DNA from: Clitopilus passeckerianus | Lineage: Eukaryota > Basidiomycota > Agaricomycetes > Agaricales > Entolomataceae | Length of the DNA: 64,000 bases | NCBI GenBank assembly: GCA_944990035.1 | Contig: CALYLX010000118.1 | Coordinates: forward strand, 39,186-103,185 | Direction of reading: 5' to 3' | Shown here: positions 37,711-50,900 of the stretch, one piece after another | How positions within the stretch are numbered: position 1 is the stretch's first letter | How the letters are laid out: the number at the start of each line of letters is the position of its first letter | The notes under the pieces: model-generated | Seen by the model: the letters and a program-made list of their open reading frames with translations, nothing else | The model's database searches: none | What the model was told of the DNA's origin: nothing | Position numbers and translations under genes: made by a program

Positions 37711-38997
37711 ATGCCCATTCCAGGTATACAAACACCTCTCGTTTGTGGTAATATGGCGGGTGCTAGCGGGGGTAAGTTCTACGGGTTAGCAGTGATTCCA
37801 ATTCGGCTTCAACTTCGCTTCCTAGGACGCCTTGCAGCTGAAGTGAGACTTGCAGGTGGTTTTGGATTTGTCTCAGCTGGTGCGCACGCCACAGTGCATG
37901 CTATAGGCTCGGAATGGTAAACTCCTATATGTCGACCATAGGTTATGATAGTGCCGAGAAACTTCAGCAGGAGATTGATCTCGCTAGGTCACTCCTGAAG
38001 CCTGAGCCCGATTCAACTCTTTCCATTGGCGTTGGGTACCTTGCGTGGCAGCTAGAGAGAAGCCTAGTGCACCCGCCGAACAACTGATACAGGTTGCCTT
38101 GGAAAACCAAGTCCAGGCCATTTGGCTTTCCTTTGGAGAAAGAATCCAGGATTGGGTAAATTTGGTGCGCCAGAAAGAGAAAGTTAAAGGGGCTACCAAG
38201 GTTTTTGTGCAAATCAGTTCTCTCCAGGAGGCGCTGGTTGCAATAAATGAATGGAAGGTCGACGTCATCGTTGCCCAAGGTAGGTCTTTGCTTCTTCAGA
38301 TTTATCCATCGGGTCTTTTGACACCATTCCCTCTAGGGCGAGAAGCAGGAGGTCATGGAGCGGCGGAGGGCCTACCCCTTCTTGCTCTAGTTTCCCAGAT
38401 AATTCCAGTGATATCAAAGGACGGACCACCTTTGCTCGCTGCAGGAGGCCTCACTAACGGAAATCACCTAGCATCCTACCTTACTTTGGGAACCTCAGGT
38501 GTCGTTTTTGGTACACGATTCCTTGTTGCCCCTGAGAGCCTGTACAAGGATGAGCAGAGACAACGCCTCCTTCAGGCTAATTCCTCCTCCTCCATCCGGA
38601 GTATGGCGTTCGATCATGCTCGAGGGACGTTAGGGTGGCCAAAGGGCATTGATGGTCGCGGCCTATACAATGGTAGGAACGGCTAACTCTCGTTCTTTCG
38701 CAGAATTTACCCATCTCTCTCTAGACACAGTGAAAGATTTTCAGGAGGGACTGTCGGATGAAATTCTGCAAAGCAGGTACGCCGAAGGGGCAAAACAGAG
38801 CGATCCCAACCGCATTGTGACGTGGGCGGGTACTGGGGTTGGGCTTATAACCCGTTCTCAGGCAGCAAAGGTTAGCTTAAGACGCAGGTCGCCAGCCATC
38901 TACCAATTACTGATACCCTCACAAGGATATTGTCATCGAAGTACATAATGACTGCGTTGCCAGCCTCAAGTTGACTCTTACCTACCTCAGTTATTGA
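37711..38997 (+). CDS. nitronate monooxygenase (2-nitropropane dioxygenase family)
   Basis: FMN enzyme of TIM-barrel fold that oxidises alkyl nitronates. Starts at ATG 37711 with MPIPGIQTPLVCGNMAGASG; five introns, stop at 38995-38997. Seen in order: EVRLAGGFGFVSAGYDS, LSIGVGYLAWQLE, VQAIWLSFGE, VDVIVAQGREAGGHG (the AGGH motif with the presumed catalytic histidine), ISKDGPPLLAAGGLTNG and LGTSGVVFGTRFLVAPES (phosphate-binding end of the barrel), then DIVIEVHNDCV near the end. One base is missing in the GAGAGA stretch at 38055-38060, where the frame of YLAWQLE must move by one to reach EKPSAPAEQL. Apart from that the enzyme is complete, about 340 residues, a usual length for the fungal family. 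Confidence 0.88.
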
Positions 38998-39192
38998 GAT
39001 AGGTACTTGCGTCCGCGTGTAATCGTCTTCAGCTTGCAATACAAACTCCTGAACTATTTTGCCTCCATTTTATATCAGTGATTGCTGCTGCACCACAAGT
39101 TCTTATTTATTCGCAAATCAGGAACAGAGGTTTGAAAACGATAGATCCTTCTTTCTATTGAATTACATCTTAAATCTTGAATACCAAAGTAG

Positions 39193-42100
39193 TTAATGAA
39201 CAATTTCGACAGTGAGGTCTCCTTGACTAATAGAGTCGCCTAAACAATTTCAGTCAATTGAACGATGCAGATGACGTATTGAATCTCACCTTCCTGAACC
39301 ACGACGCGTTTGATGTGGCCGGAAACGGGAGCAGTAACTGCAGATTCCATCTGAAAAGTACGTTAGCTAGTCGTTCATCTGACCTCAGAACCAGATTGCT
39401 ATAAAGTACCTTCATGGCGCTGAGGACTGTATAGAATTCCATCAGTTCGTGACTCCCACAAGATGGTTCAAACGGAGATACGTACCACAAAGAGGATCTC
39501 CCTTCTTGATCTCCTGACCCTCCTTTACTCTCACTTCCACCACAATTCCGGACATTGGTGCTCCCACGGATCCAGGATCGTTCGATGCCTTCTCCCGCGA
39601 AACTGTTTCTACAGCAGAGTTCTTGTCTTCGACTGCGACAGCTCGGACCTAAGGACCGAGAATGAGCCCTGGGGTCAGATTTTCCCGAGCTGGGTTGGTA
39701 AAGACGTACCTCTCCATTAACTTCGAACCAAACATCACGTTGTGCACGACCCTCAACAACCGGGCCAACAGCCATCAAGCGAATGATGAGTGTCTTGCCT
39801 TTCTCGATGGAAATATGCATCTCCTCCCCAGTGTCGGGGCGTCCCAAGAAGTAGCGAGTGGGAATGACACTATCATGAGAATTAGCACTGCCGTAATCGT
39901 TTGGCCGATAACAAACCTGAGATCCCCGTATTTCTCAATGAAGCCCTGATATTCCTCAAAGACCTAGGAAGCCCCCATTAGCACAGGTGCCGCTTCATCA
40001 AGGTTGGATAACCTACCTTAGGATACATAACATAGGAAGTGACATCAGAATCGGTGATATGTTTTCCAAACTTGGCACGTAGTTCGGCCTTGATCTTCTT
40101 GAAGTCAAGAGGGGCCATGGTTGCACCCGGTCGTCCATCGATTCTTGGCTTATTCCTGATGATATGGCTACGCAGAGGCTCAGGGAAACCTCCAACAGGC
40201 TGACCAAGGTATCCTTGGAAGAACTCGACGACGGAGGATGGAAAATCCAAGTTCTCCGCCTTGGCGAGAACGTCTTCCTTCGAGAAGGAGTTCGACGTCA
40301 TCCATTGGGCGAAGTCTCCTACCACCTTTGAAGACGGGGTGACTTTGATGATATTGCCACACTGCATTTCATTTGAGCTGAGGTCACTTCGAAGGACAGT
40401 GCTGAACTTACCAGATCATTGGCCTCGATATACTTCTGTTTGATTTCTGACAAGGTTGGTATGAGTTTCCAATAGCATATCGTAGACCATAGTAAGTACT
40501 TACCCGTCCATTGGGTGCCTAGACCAAGTTGCGAGGCTTGGAACTACGAACACAATATTAGTCCTGGGCAGTGTTGCTTCGAGGAGAAACAATACCATCA
40601 AGTTGGTGTATTGTCCTCCTGGCATTTCATGGTCGAACACACTGGAGTCAGAAGCACGGACGTTCGCCTCGAAGCAGCTGTAAAGCAGTCGAACCTGACT
40701 CCAGTACAAGTTAAGAGCCTGGATGTCCTCGTATTTGATGCCAGTTCCCAGAGAGGTCTGCTCAAGTGCCATGCAGATGGCTCCCATGGCAGGTTGGGAG
40801 GTCAATCCAGACATGCCTAAATGCAATTGGCACAGTCTCATTTGGAATGACTCGAATGACTTACTGTCGATAGCGACATCGACAACATCGGCACCTGCAG
40901 CTGCAGCTGCGAGCATGCTAGCGGTTGCAATGCCAGCGGTGTCGTGCGAGTGAACGTGAATGGGGAGATCGGGGTGAGCCTTCCTGATAGCACCGATAAG
41001 TCTGTAAAACAGATCAGCCACTAGTTCATTTCTTTGCATAGGTTGACCTACAGTTTGGCGGCTTCAGGCTTGAGCAAGCCTGCCATGTCTTTGACGCCGA
41101 GAACGTGGATACCCTCGTTGACAAGTTCTTGAACAAAGTCGAGATAGTATTGAAGGGTGTACTTGGTTTCCTTGGGGCTGGCACAGTCGCCGCTGTAACA
41201 AACAACAGCTTCTACAACACCGCCAGCCTTCTTAGCTGCGTCGATACCGAGTTTCATCTGTTGTATGCACTTCATTAGCGTCTCTCGGAGATCCAAAACG
41301 GTGGTGCACAGACGTTCTCGATGTAGTTGAGGGAGTCGAAGACACGGAAAATATCGAGGCCATTCTCGACTGCCTTCTTGGAGAAGTCGTAGATGGCGTT
41401 ATCACTGATTGAAGAGGTTAGTGGAAGGAGGTTTCGCAGATGTGAGGACATACGGGTAGCTAGTGTAACCAACACCATTGGCGCCACGAACCAAAGCTTG
41501 GAAGGGGATGTTGGGGACGAGAGTACGGAGTTTCCTCTGAAGAATAAAATTATTTATTTATGCCCGTTCAGAAGCAGATGTTCGTACCAGGCGCTCCCAA
41601 GGATCTTCGTACAAGAACCTCATGGCAACGTCGAAAGTTGCGCCGCCCCAGCATTCAAGACTGTATGCGTTTGCCATAGCGTACGAAGTCTCCTTGGCGA
41701 TATTGACCATATCAATGGTACGAAGGCGAGTAGCGAGGAGAGACTGGTGGGCATCACGCCAGGTAGTGTCCATGATAAGACATCCTGGATATTCACGGAC
41801 AGCCTTGGCGAATGCTTCCGGGCCTTGCTCAACGATGATGTTACGCCAGCCTACTGTGCAAGGTTCGTAGGTGTCAAGAGGAGGGCCGCTGGGGTCTTCA
41901 CGGTTCTGGAGTTTGGGAATAACAATGTCGGTCTTGAGGCCGGGCTCTCCCTGCGTGACGAAAATGCATTAGAACGATGCCGATTTCTGCGTTTATGAAA
42001 GGCGTACGGTTTGGCCCTTGATCGAACTTCCGTTGACAGCGAGGTCGCCGAGGTAAGCCAACAGTTTCTGAGCACGATTCTGGGTCTGCACGAGCTTGAA

Positions 42101-44043
42101 GAGATCAGGTGTATCGTCGATGAACTAGAAGAAAGAAGTCAGCCAAATAGTTGGAATTCGGAAGCCAGGAAAACGAACTGTGGTCCAGGTCTTTCCTCCA
42201 ACGAAGACATCGTGAGTCAGGAGGCGGAACAGGAAAGGAATGTTGGTCTTGACGCCACGAATACGGAACTCAACGAGGGCGCGGAGCATCTTGCGACGGG
42301 CAACTTCATAGGTTGTCCCACTGACGGAACATTTTACCAACAAACTGTCGTAGTGAGGCTAAGTGAATCCACATTTTGTAAGCGCTTGGTTTTCGAGGTG
42401 TTTGAATCAACTCCATACCGTGATTTGAGCACCAGCAAAGCCAGAGCTCGCGTCGAGGCGGACGCCATTTCCACCAGCGCTACGATAGACCTCGATCTTT
42501 CCAGTATCTGGCTGGAATCCTGTGGCAGCATCTTCAGTGGTGATACGGCACTGGATAGCGAAGCCGCGCTTGGTGACGGCTTCTTGAGTGAGACCGAGCT
42601 GAGGAAGAGTAGCGCCGGCAGCAATTTGGATCTGAGCGGCGACAATATCGATGCCGGTGATTTCCTCTGTGTGGGGTCATCGGTGAGAGATAATCGTGCG
42701 GTAGAATCACATGAACGTACCAGTAATAGTATGCTCGACTTGGATACGCGGGTTGATTTCGATGAAGTAATGTCTTCCCATTTGGTCAACCAAGAACTCA
42801 GCGGTTCCGGCATTCCTGTATCCGACGCTCTTTGCGAGCTTGATAGCATCTGCAAGAATGGCTTGGCGGACCTCCTCGGGGAGATGTGTAGCGGGTGCAA
42901 CTTCTACGACCTTTTGGTGCCTCCTCTGAACGGAACAGTCGCGCTCGAAGAGGTGAATGGTATTTCCTTGAGCGTCAGCCAAGAGCTGGACTTCAATGTG
43001 GCGGGGTCTCTCGAGGAATCGCTCGATGAAGACAGTGCCATCACCGAAAGCAGATTTAGCCTCGCTGACGGCGCGCTCGAATGCGTCCTTGAAGTCGGAT
43101 TGTTCACGGACGACACGCATACCGCGTCCTCCTCCACCCATAGCAGCCTTGATAATGACTGGGATCGTCAGGATTTTTGCGAGGTTTACGCAGAAGTGGT
43201 CCAGATGCTCACCTGGGAATCCATACTCCTCGATGAAGGCAGCACCCTCGGTGTAGTTTCCAACGGGCCCTGGTGTACCGGGAACAACTGGGACGCCGAC
43301 CTTCATGGCTGAACATCCAGTAAGCGCGACGATCGGTGGTTTACTAAACTACTTTACGCACCAAGGGTCCTTGCCTTGGTCTTGTCACCCAGCCCATCGA
43401 TGACTTCTGGGGTAGGGCCGACGAATGCGATCCCGGCCTGCTCGACCTTTCGGGCGAACTCTGCGTTTTCGGACAAGAAGCCGTAGCTAAGCGCAAATTT
43501 TTAGGGACAATGTGCTTGATGTCTTTGATAAATGATACTAACCCCGGATGAATCATATCTACGCCATGTTCGAGGGCGATCTTAATAATATCGTCCTGAG
43601 CAAGATAGGCAGCGACAGGGTCAAACCCTTTCCGACTTGGTAGGCTTCATCAGACTAAGATCGAGGATTGTCAGGATGAATCCGGACTGAGGCAGGCGGT
43701 TGAAGATTCGAACCTTCTGACGATGAGCGGAAAGCCGATCTTCAAAAGAGTAGATGGCAACGGTGTGCATCGCCAACTCATGGGCAGTTCTGAAGACGCG
43801 GATAGCGATTTCCTAGAAATAGTAGACGATCTCCCTTTAGTATAATGCGCGATGAGAGGTGTGTTTAGTAGATCGTACTCCGCGATTGGCAACTAGAATC
43901 TTAGTCAATGGACCTCCGTGTCCTGCAGCTTTTCTGCGCATTGTCTGGATGGAATGCACTGGTGTGCCGGGGGCGCTAGGTGTCCCAGCGAAGAGACTGG
44001 CCAACCTTGGAGGATGCAGCGTCGATGCCTGCGAGGAGGACAT
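39193..44043 (-). CDS. pyruvate carboxylase
   Basis: Biotin enzyme making oxaloacetate from pyruvate, bicarbonate and ATP; it replenishes the TCA cycle and feeds gluconeogenesis. The start ATG is at 44043 (ACCACCATGTCC); the frame is open a little further upstream without ATG. Biotin carboxylase part: [59 protein letters not shown] (ATP loop), [29 protein letters not shown]. Carboxyltransferase part: [65 protein letters not shown]. Biotin carrier part: [13 protein letters not shown], where an intron splits the biotin motif exactly after the target lysine, then TVEIVH as the end. About 20 introns. All three catalytic parts are intact. A 433-codon frame lies antisense to exons at 42011-43312 and is a by-product of codon use. 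Confidence 0.97.
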
Positions 44044-44137
44044 GGTGGTTGAGGAAGAAAAGTTGGGGATCAAAATGCCGAGTCAAGACGATATGATATA
44101 CAAGCAAGAGATCGGTTGGGTCCCTTAGGCTAATCCC

Positions 44138-44147
44138 AGTATATACA
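44138..44147 (-). promoter_or_regulatory. candidate TATA element of pyruvate carboxylase
   Basis: On the minus strand GTGTATATACTG lies about 100 nt before the ATG at 44043, a plausible TATA position. Inferred from position and sequence only. Confidence 0.3.
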
Positions 44148-44849
44148 CTGCACTCAAGGCCATTCCTGTCTACCCCGCGCAGATTCCGTCGGTCCTATGC
44201 TCTCATCCCTCATCTAACCGACTACAGTCCTTCATTTAACACCTGTCATGTGATAGCTTTTGTTTCTTATCACACTAAACGCCGACTTGGACGTGGAAAT
44301 CGGGAACCACACCCATGGCATTCCGTATAGTCCCGTTTGGTACCACCTGATACTAGCCAAGGTTCTCCCCAAAGTCTCACAGTAAAGTCTTCCTTGAAGT
44401 TGTAGATAGCAACGTGAATTTATCGTTTACGAAAAAACAAACGGAAATTTCGGACCGCTTGAAAAGATGTGGCGGGTAAGCCCCGAACAAATATCACCAC
44501 CACTCGTCGTAATTACTGTGCCTGTGTCAGTCCGAGGTTGCATCTCTCTCTTTCTAACCCTCGGTATATCCTCCCATTGAACTGCGGGGTAGTCGCCTGT
44601 TCTCCATTCCAGCAGTGCGAGCGAGGGTTCGCTAACGCGGACCTCAGAAGGTTGGGGCAACAAATCGACCGTGGTGAAAGCATCCAGCTCGACTCCGAAC
44701 ACGTCTGTGACGATGATATGCACCATCCCCATAAGTGCATAAATTGTGTAAATATAGATAATGGCGATCTAGCTAGATCTGGAGAAATGGGTGAGGATGC
44801 TGTTCAGGTATATATAAATTCAATAAAACCCTCACAACATCCACCATCG
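44148..44849. other. intergenic region upstream of pyruvate carboxylase
   Basis: This lies between the 5' end of pyruvate carboxylase and the 3' end of the GDP-mannose transporter, both on the minus strand. Open frames of about 100 codons (44427-44732 minus, 44469-44942 plus) overlap each other and have no motif. It probably holds the promoter and the neighbour's 3' UTR. Confidence 0.4.
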
Positions 44850-46376
44850 TCATGGTTTGTTCAGTTTCTGATTGCTCAGGGGTATAATGCCGTTATGCTC
44901 CTTCGTACGTTGTTCTTGAACCTGATTATTCTTGGCAACTGAATACAGAATGCCAGCGAAAAAGCCAACGCCAACAGCGGACACGGAACCTGGGGTTACT
45001 GGATCTCCAAAGAATAGCATCCCGGACGCTGCGACGGGTAACTTATTCAGTGCTCCGACCATGCTGGAATACCCGTGAGCGTGACGAAATATGACCCAAG
45101 TTGGCACCCACCTGTATGTCGTGCTACTGGTGACGCGAATGCACCACGCAGTGGTGTAAGATATTCCGACCGCGGCGGTCCCAGAGAACACGATCGCCGA
45201 CAACAGGAACGTACGCGTCTCTTCCGGGCTACATGGTTCCAAAGTGAGCATCTTTTGGCCGATTGCGTTCGTAAGGGTGCTCACAAGCTTCGAGCAAGAT
45301 TTTCTGCAGACCAATCTTCTGAGATAACTGAGCAGATAGCCAAGATGGGTATACACAACAAGTTGTTGTAGAACATGGAATCCCAATCAGAAAAGCCGGT
45401 AACTTTGATGCGTTTACGCATGACAAGAACCTGGGTGCCGTTTAATTAGACATATTGTGAGAGCTATACTTTAATTCATAACTCACATAACCGGCTTGTG
45501 ATAGACAATTGATGGCCATCCATATGTAGCCAACATTCAACTGACCCAAGATGCTTGGGGCCAGGTCATCGACGAATGGAAGTGACGGCGAGGTAGCTAG
45601 TGTATCTTTGATGTCGCTCCAGGCAGCTATCAAGGAGGAGATCACCTACGAAACTATTCAAGAGGTGTTTTTGCAGTCAAGGCCAGAGGCTTACCATAAA
45701 TACGAATGACACAAAGGTTAGCTGCGTGACCTTCCCGCCAAACCAAAGAACCTCTCCATATGCCTGACGGAATGTTAGTTTCTTGGCATGACATTGAGAG
45801 AAGCGGACACACAATCAAGATGATGGTCAAGTTCTTGAAAATCGTATACACTGGTATACTAAGAAATTGCTGAACGCAAGGATTAGCCACGTATGTACTA
45901 GTCTTCAATTGGGACACTTACCAGGCTCTTGGAGCCTGTATAAATAACGCCAACCAATAAAGCGCTGATAGGAAACCAGGCCGTGGCGTCCCTAGACCCT
46001 AGGGCTCGAAACTTGATGATATGTAGTTTCTTGGCTGCCAAAACACACGCCACGCAGACGGTAGACTGAATGGCCAAGAGGAGGAAATTCATGGAGAAGT
46101 CGCGACCCGAAACGACGAACTAGAACAAATCAGTACCGAAGGGTGCACCGGGATGTGGTTACGCACTTTGTTGACCATGGTCATAAGGATAGAAGCGAAG
46201 CAGTAACATAATATCGGTGGGACTTCGGGACAGTGCCATGAATGAAAGCGTCTTGACAGGGAGATTGTCAGAACTAACCTGGAGAAGCCTTCCTCTCTTT
46301 CAAAGCCCCGTTAGCCAAGCGCTTCTCCGGAATTTCCGGCGATGCTACAGCATCCTGTACCCCCATCCTTCAACAG
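44850..46376 (-). CDS. Golgi GDP-mannose transporter (Vrg4/Gmt type)
   Basis: Exchanges cytosolic GDP-mannose for GMP across the Golgi membrane for mannosylation of glycans and glycolipids. The start at ATG 46376 ([15 protein letters not shown]) follows the usual short hydrophilic N-terminus. Membrane segments: [111 protein letters not shown] and [17 protein letters not shown]. Both nucleotide-sugar motifs of the Vrg4 group are present: FYNN (in DSMFYNNLL) and GALNK (in MVGALNKLP). The C-terminus is lysine-rich. All introns keep the frame with canonical sites. Family assignment is strong because both signature motifs are intact. Confidence 0.93.
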
Positions 46377-47959
46377 CAGCAACCTCTACAGAGGTTCGAG
46401 ATTCTAGGAATGCCTGAGGTCGCTATGACCGTGTTGACGTGCACAGTGAAGGTAATAATGCACGTGACAGCCAGAATCGCCCTGACACGGCGCGTTCGGA
46501 CCTGGTCAGTGTCAGGTTAGCCCGCAGTAAAACGTTTTCCTTCAGTCATGTCGTGGTTATCGACGGTAGCTTCAGTGGGCATGGCCGTTGGCCCGCCACT
46601 GGTGTGTTCCGGCCTCGTTTGTGTTTGCATAGCTGCTGATTCTTGACTTCTACCTCCAGGTCTATGCTGATCAGGCTACCTCCATTATCCGCAAAAAGTG
46701 CGTCTTTCCCGTCCGTACTGGCTCAACGGCTGGACTGACAATCTATTAGGGACTCAACTGGGTTCTCCAGAGATGTCTGCGCCATCTTGTAACTGTTCCC
46801 CGGCCTACCTATAACACATGTTCTCATGCACGCTTCTCTCACTTTAGGCTCATCGCCAACATCACACGTTGTTTCTTCTGGCTTGGGTAAGCGCAACGAG
46901 AAAGCAAAGCCCTCGTCTGTGCTGAATTATTGCATAGGGAGCACTTTGAAACGGCTCTTCTCATCCAGTCAATTCTGATGATCTTGGCTCAGGTATGCGG
47001 TTTGCTTGAAGGCTATCCTGAGTGGCCGATTAACAGGAGTGCATCCTCCAGCTAGCGCTTCTATACATTTGCATCCGCTATCGACCCAGAACAAGCCCTG
47101 AGGTTGTTGGAGCCTCTGACCGTCCACTGTCCTTCTGGCAATGGCCGTCGTACCCACAATACATCGAATTTCTGGCTGGGTTTATGTATGTGACTATAAT
47201 CCATCTATTTCAGTATACTCAAGGACCAATTCGTAGAATCTGCCACGCATCCTTTTCCTTATCTTCGGACGCTCCCCGTTGTATGTCAACATGTTGGGGT
47301 TCTTTGCTCTTGGTCTGGAAAGCACTCTTCCCATCCCACAACTCATAAGGTCAGGCTTCTGTACCGGGGTTGATTTTCCGATGTTAACTGTATGCTCTTG
47401 TATAGCAATTACAAACAACGAACCTTGTATGGTTTCCGGATGTCAACCTTGCTCGGTTGGGTTGGAGGAGACTCTTTCAAGTTTGTCACCAAGTTCTGTG
47501 GTGTCGCAATCTGTCTACTTACCCTGCAATAAAGAACCGTATACTTCTTTCTTCAGCAGTCGCCCATACAATTCAAAGTGTGCGCAATATTCCAGCTCTC
47601 CATAGACTTTGGTGGGGTGTCCTTTCTCTGATAAATGTTACTGGTGCTGATGGGCTTTCTTAGCTATTGTTGTCCAGCGATTTATTTATGGCACAGCGCC
47701 TCCAGCTGCTTCGTTGTTGACGGATGTGGACGAGTTGGAGGAAGCTTTAGCGCTTTCATCGTAATAAACTGTTTGTAGTTCTACACGTCGACGAGACCAT
47801 TGATTAGACGATTTCCTCTCCATATGTCTGCAAAATTTTCCAGGCAGTGCCAGACGTCGGCTCGCTGATCTGAGCGCACGGTACACAGTGCCAAACAAAA
47901 TCTCACCCTCCCTCATTCGCCACGCGTACCGTCGTAACGACCTCTGCCTCTCCCTCAAA
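46377..47959. other. 1.6-kb divergent intergenic region
   Basis: This separates the transporter (minus) from clathrin heavy chain (plus) and contains both promoters. Only short frames without motifs are present. A C/T-rich stretch just before 47960 (CTCTGCCTCTCCCTCAAA) is typical of fungal leader regions. Confidence 0.4.
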
Positions 47960-50900
47960 ATGGCGGATACCTCCAAGCCTATCGCTTTCTGCGAGCACCT
48001 TCAGCTCTCAAGCTTGGGTGTTCAACCAGCTTCAATTTCGTTTCAGGTGAGTGTTTCTTAGCAGAGGTTGGCTGGCGTTGACTGACCAAAATTCTAGGTT
48101 AGTGCGCAGCATTGGAAAGGAATACATGCAATTGCTGAATATTTCTCTCTCTTTTCTAGACTTTAACTTTGGAATCCGACCGTTTCATCTGTATCAGAGA
48201 GAAAATCAACGAGCAAAACCAAGTCGTCATCATCGACCTTGCAGATGCAAACAATGTCCTCCGACGTCCAATTTCTGCAGATTCTGCAATAATGCACCCA
48301 TCTCAGAAGATTCTGGCTCTTAAAGGTACCTGTCTGCACTTCTACCCTAACTTATCGCTGTACTAACACGTCTGTTTCATAGCTCAACGTACTCTGCAGA
48401 TATTTAACATTGAGACGAAGCAGAAGGTCAAATCGCATGTCAATAACGAGGATGTCGTCTTCTGGAAATGGATTTCTGAGACCACTATTGGCATGGTCAC
48501 AGAGACTTCCGTTTTCCACTGGAGTATCAACGATACAACTTCCCCTCCCCAAAAAGTGTTCGACCGACACGCGACCTTGACGGGAGCCCAAATCATCAAC
48601 TATCGTGTCACTCCCGATGAGAAGTGGTTGGTCTTGATAGGGATTACTGGAAATACCACAAATCCTGCCGCCTTCAAGGTCAAGGGTGCCATGCAGCTGT
48701 ACAGCCGGGAGCGAGGGGTCAGCCAGCCTATTGAGGGGCATGCAGCGTCCTTTGCCGAGATCAAGCAGGAAGGTCATCAGAAGCCTACTAAACTCTTCAC
48801 GTTCGCTGTCCGAACAGCAACTGGTGCCAAGGTTGGTTAGCCTGACTCACCACAAAATAGACACTGATACCCTGGTATTCGCAGTTACATGTTGTCCAGA
48901 TTGATCATACAGCACCGGATCCACCTTTCACAAAGAAAGCGGTGGATGTCTATTTCCCCGGAAGCCACCAACGATTTCCCTGTCGCCATGCAGGTTTCAA
49001 AGAAGCACGGCATCATCTACCTTGTAACGAAATACGGCTTTATTCATCTCTACGACCTGGAGTCAGGAGCTTGCATCTATATGAACCGCATCTCTGGCGA
49101 GACTATCTTCGTCACCGCTGAACACGAAGCCACCAATGGTATCATTGGTGTTAATAAGAAAGGCCAAGTGCTCAGCGTCAATGTTGATGAGCAAACCATC
49201 ATTCCTTACATCCTTACAACCCTCAATAATACCGACCTTGCCTTTAAGTTGGCAAGCCGAGCAAACTTGCCAGGAGCGGATGATCTCTATGTTCAACAAT
49301 ACCAGCAACTTTTCCAGAGTGGACAGTACGGAGAAGCAGCAAAGGTTGCCGCCAATTCGCCTAGAGTTCGTGTTTCTTCAAAAATATTCTTCGTGCAAAT
49401 ATTGACCATCTCCACAGGGGATCTTGCGAACAGTCAAGTCATCGAGTCCTTCAAGCAGGCCCCTGCTCCTCCTGGCGGTCTTTCACCCATCCTTCAATAC
49501 TTTGGTATTCTCCTTGAGAAAGGTGAACTCAACCATCTAGAATCACTCGAACTTGCCCGTCCTGTTCTGCAACAGGGAAGGAAGCAGCTATTGGAGAAGT
49601 GGTTGAAGGAGAACAAGGTGCGAATAGCCTGACTTCAATTCTGCCGAATCCTTCGACTTACTGTAAACTCTTCAGCTAACATGTAGCGAGGAATTGGGTG
49701 ACATCGTCCGACTCCACGACATGACACTCGCTCTCAGCGTATACCTGAGGGCAAACGTTCCCAGCAAGGTTATCGCTTGTTTTGCCGAGACGGGGCAAAC
49801 GGAAAAGATCGTTCTGTATTGCAAGAAGGTTGGGTATACCCCAGACTACGTTGGCCTCCTTCAACATATCATGCGTTCAAACCCAGAGAAAGGTGCCGAG
49901 TTTGCTACTCAGCTTGTCAACGACGAGAACGGGCCGCTTGTCGATATCGAACGGGTGAGTTTGTTCTGTGCTAGATATATCAACACAAGCTCAATGGAGT
50001 ATTAGGTTGTTGATATTTTCATGTCTCAAAACATGATTCAACCAGCCACTTCATTCTTGCTGGACGCACTCAAGGATAACAAGCCTGAACAAGGCCCTCT
50101 CCAGACCCGCTTGTTGGAGATGAACTTAGTGAATGCACCCCAAGTTGCTGATGCCATTCTTGGCAATGAGATGTTCACGCATTACGACCGCCCGAGAATT
50201 GCTAACCTGTGCGAGAAAGCCGGTCTCTTGCAAAGGGTACGCCTGTTATCTCCCAGTACACCACTGATTGGAACTAACCAACGGTTTGCAGGCTCTCGAG
50301 CACTATGAGGATCTTGCCGACATCAAACGGGCGATAGTTCATACTGCAGGTCTTCAGCCTGATGTGGGTACCCTCCTTTCGCACAGGAATTATTGACTAA
50401 CCTGCTGTATTAAGTGGCTCGTTAATTACTTCAGTCGCCTGACGACCGAACAATCGATGGCTTGTCTACAGGAGATGCTTCGTGTAAACATCCGTCAGAA
50501 CCTGCAAGTGGTCATCCAGATTGCTACTAAGTACTCCGACATCTTGGGACCCATCAAGTTGATCGAGATGTTTGAAGGTTTCAAGAGCTTTGAGGGTTAG
50601 TGTCCCGTCTATCTATTCGACCTGTCATCTCATTATTTTACAGGTCTATACTACTATCTCGGCTCCATCGTCAACCTGAGCGAGGATCCCGAGGTCCACT
50701 TCAAGTATATTCAAGCTGCTACCCGTACCGGCCAAATCCGCGAAGTCGAGCGCATTTGTCGCGAAAGCAACCACTACAATCCGGAGAAGGTCAAGAACTT
50801 CCTCAAGGAGGCCAAACTGACCGATCAGTTGCCTTTGATCATTGTTTGCGATCGCTTCGATTTCGTTCACGATCTTGTCCTTTACCTCTACCAGAACGGC

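Noticed and set aside
42011..43312. 433-codon open frame on the plus strand
   Set aside because: It lies exactly antisense to the biotin-carboxylase exons of pyruvate carboxylase, runs across their introns, and has no domain; it reflects the codon use of the real gene.
44427..44942. Overlapping about 100-157-codon frames on both strands upstream of pyruvate carboxylase
   Set aside because: They overlap each other and the tail of the transporter gene, and neither has a motif.
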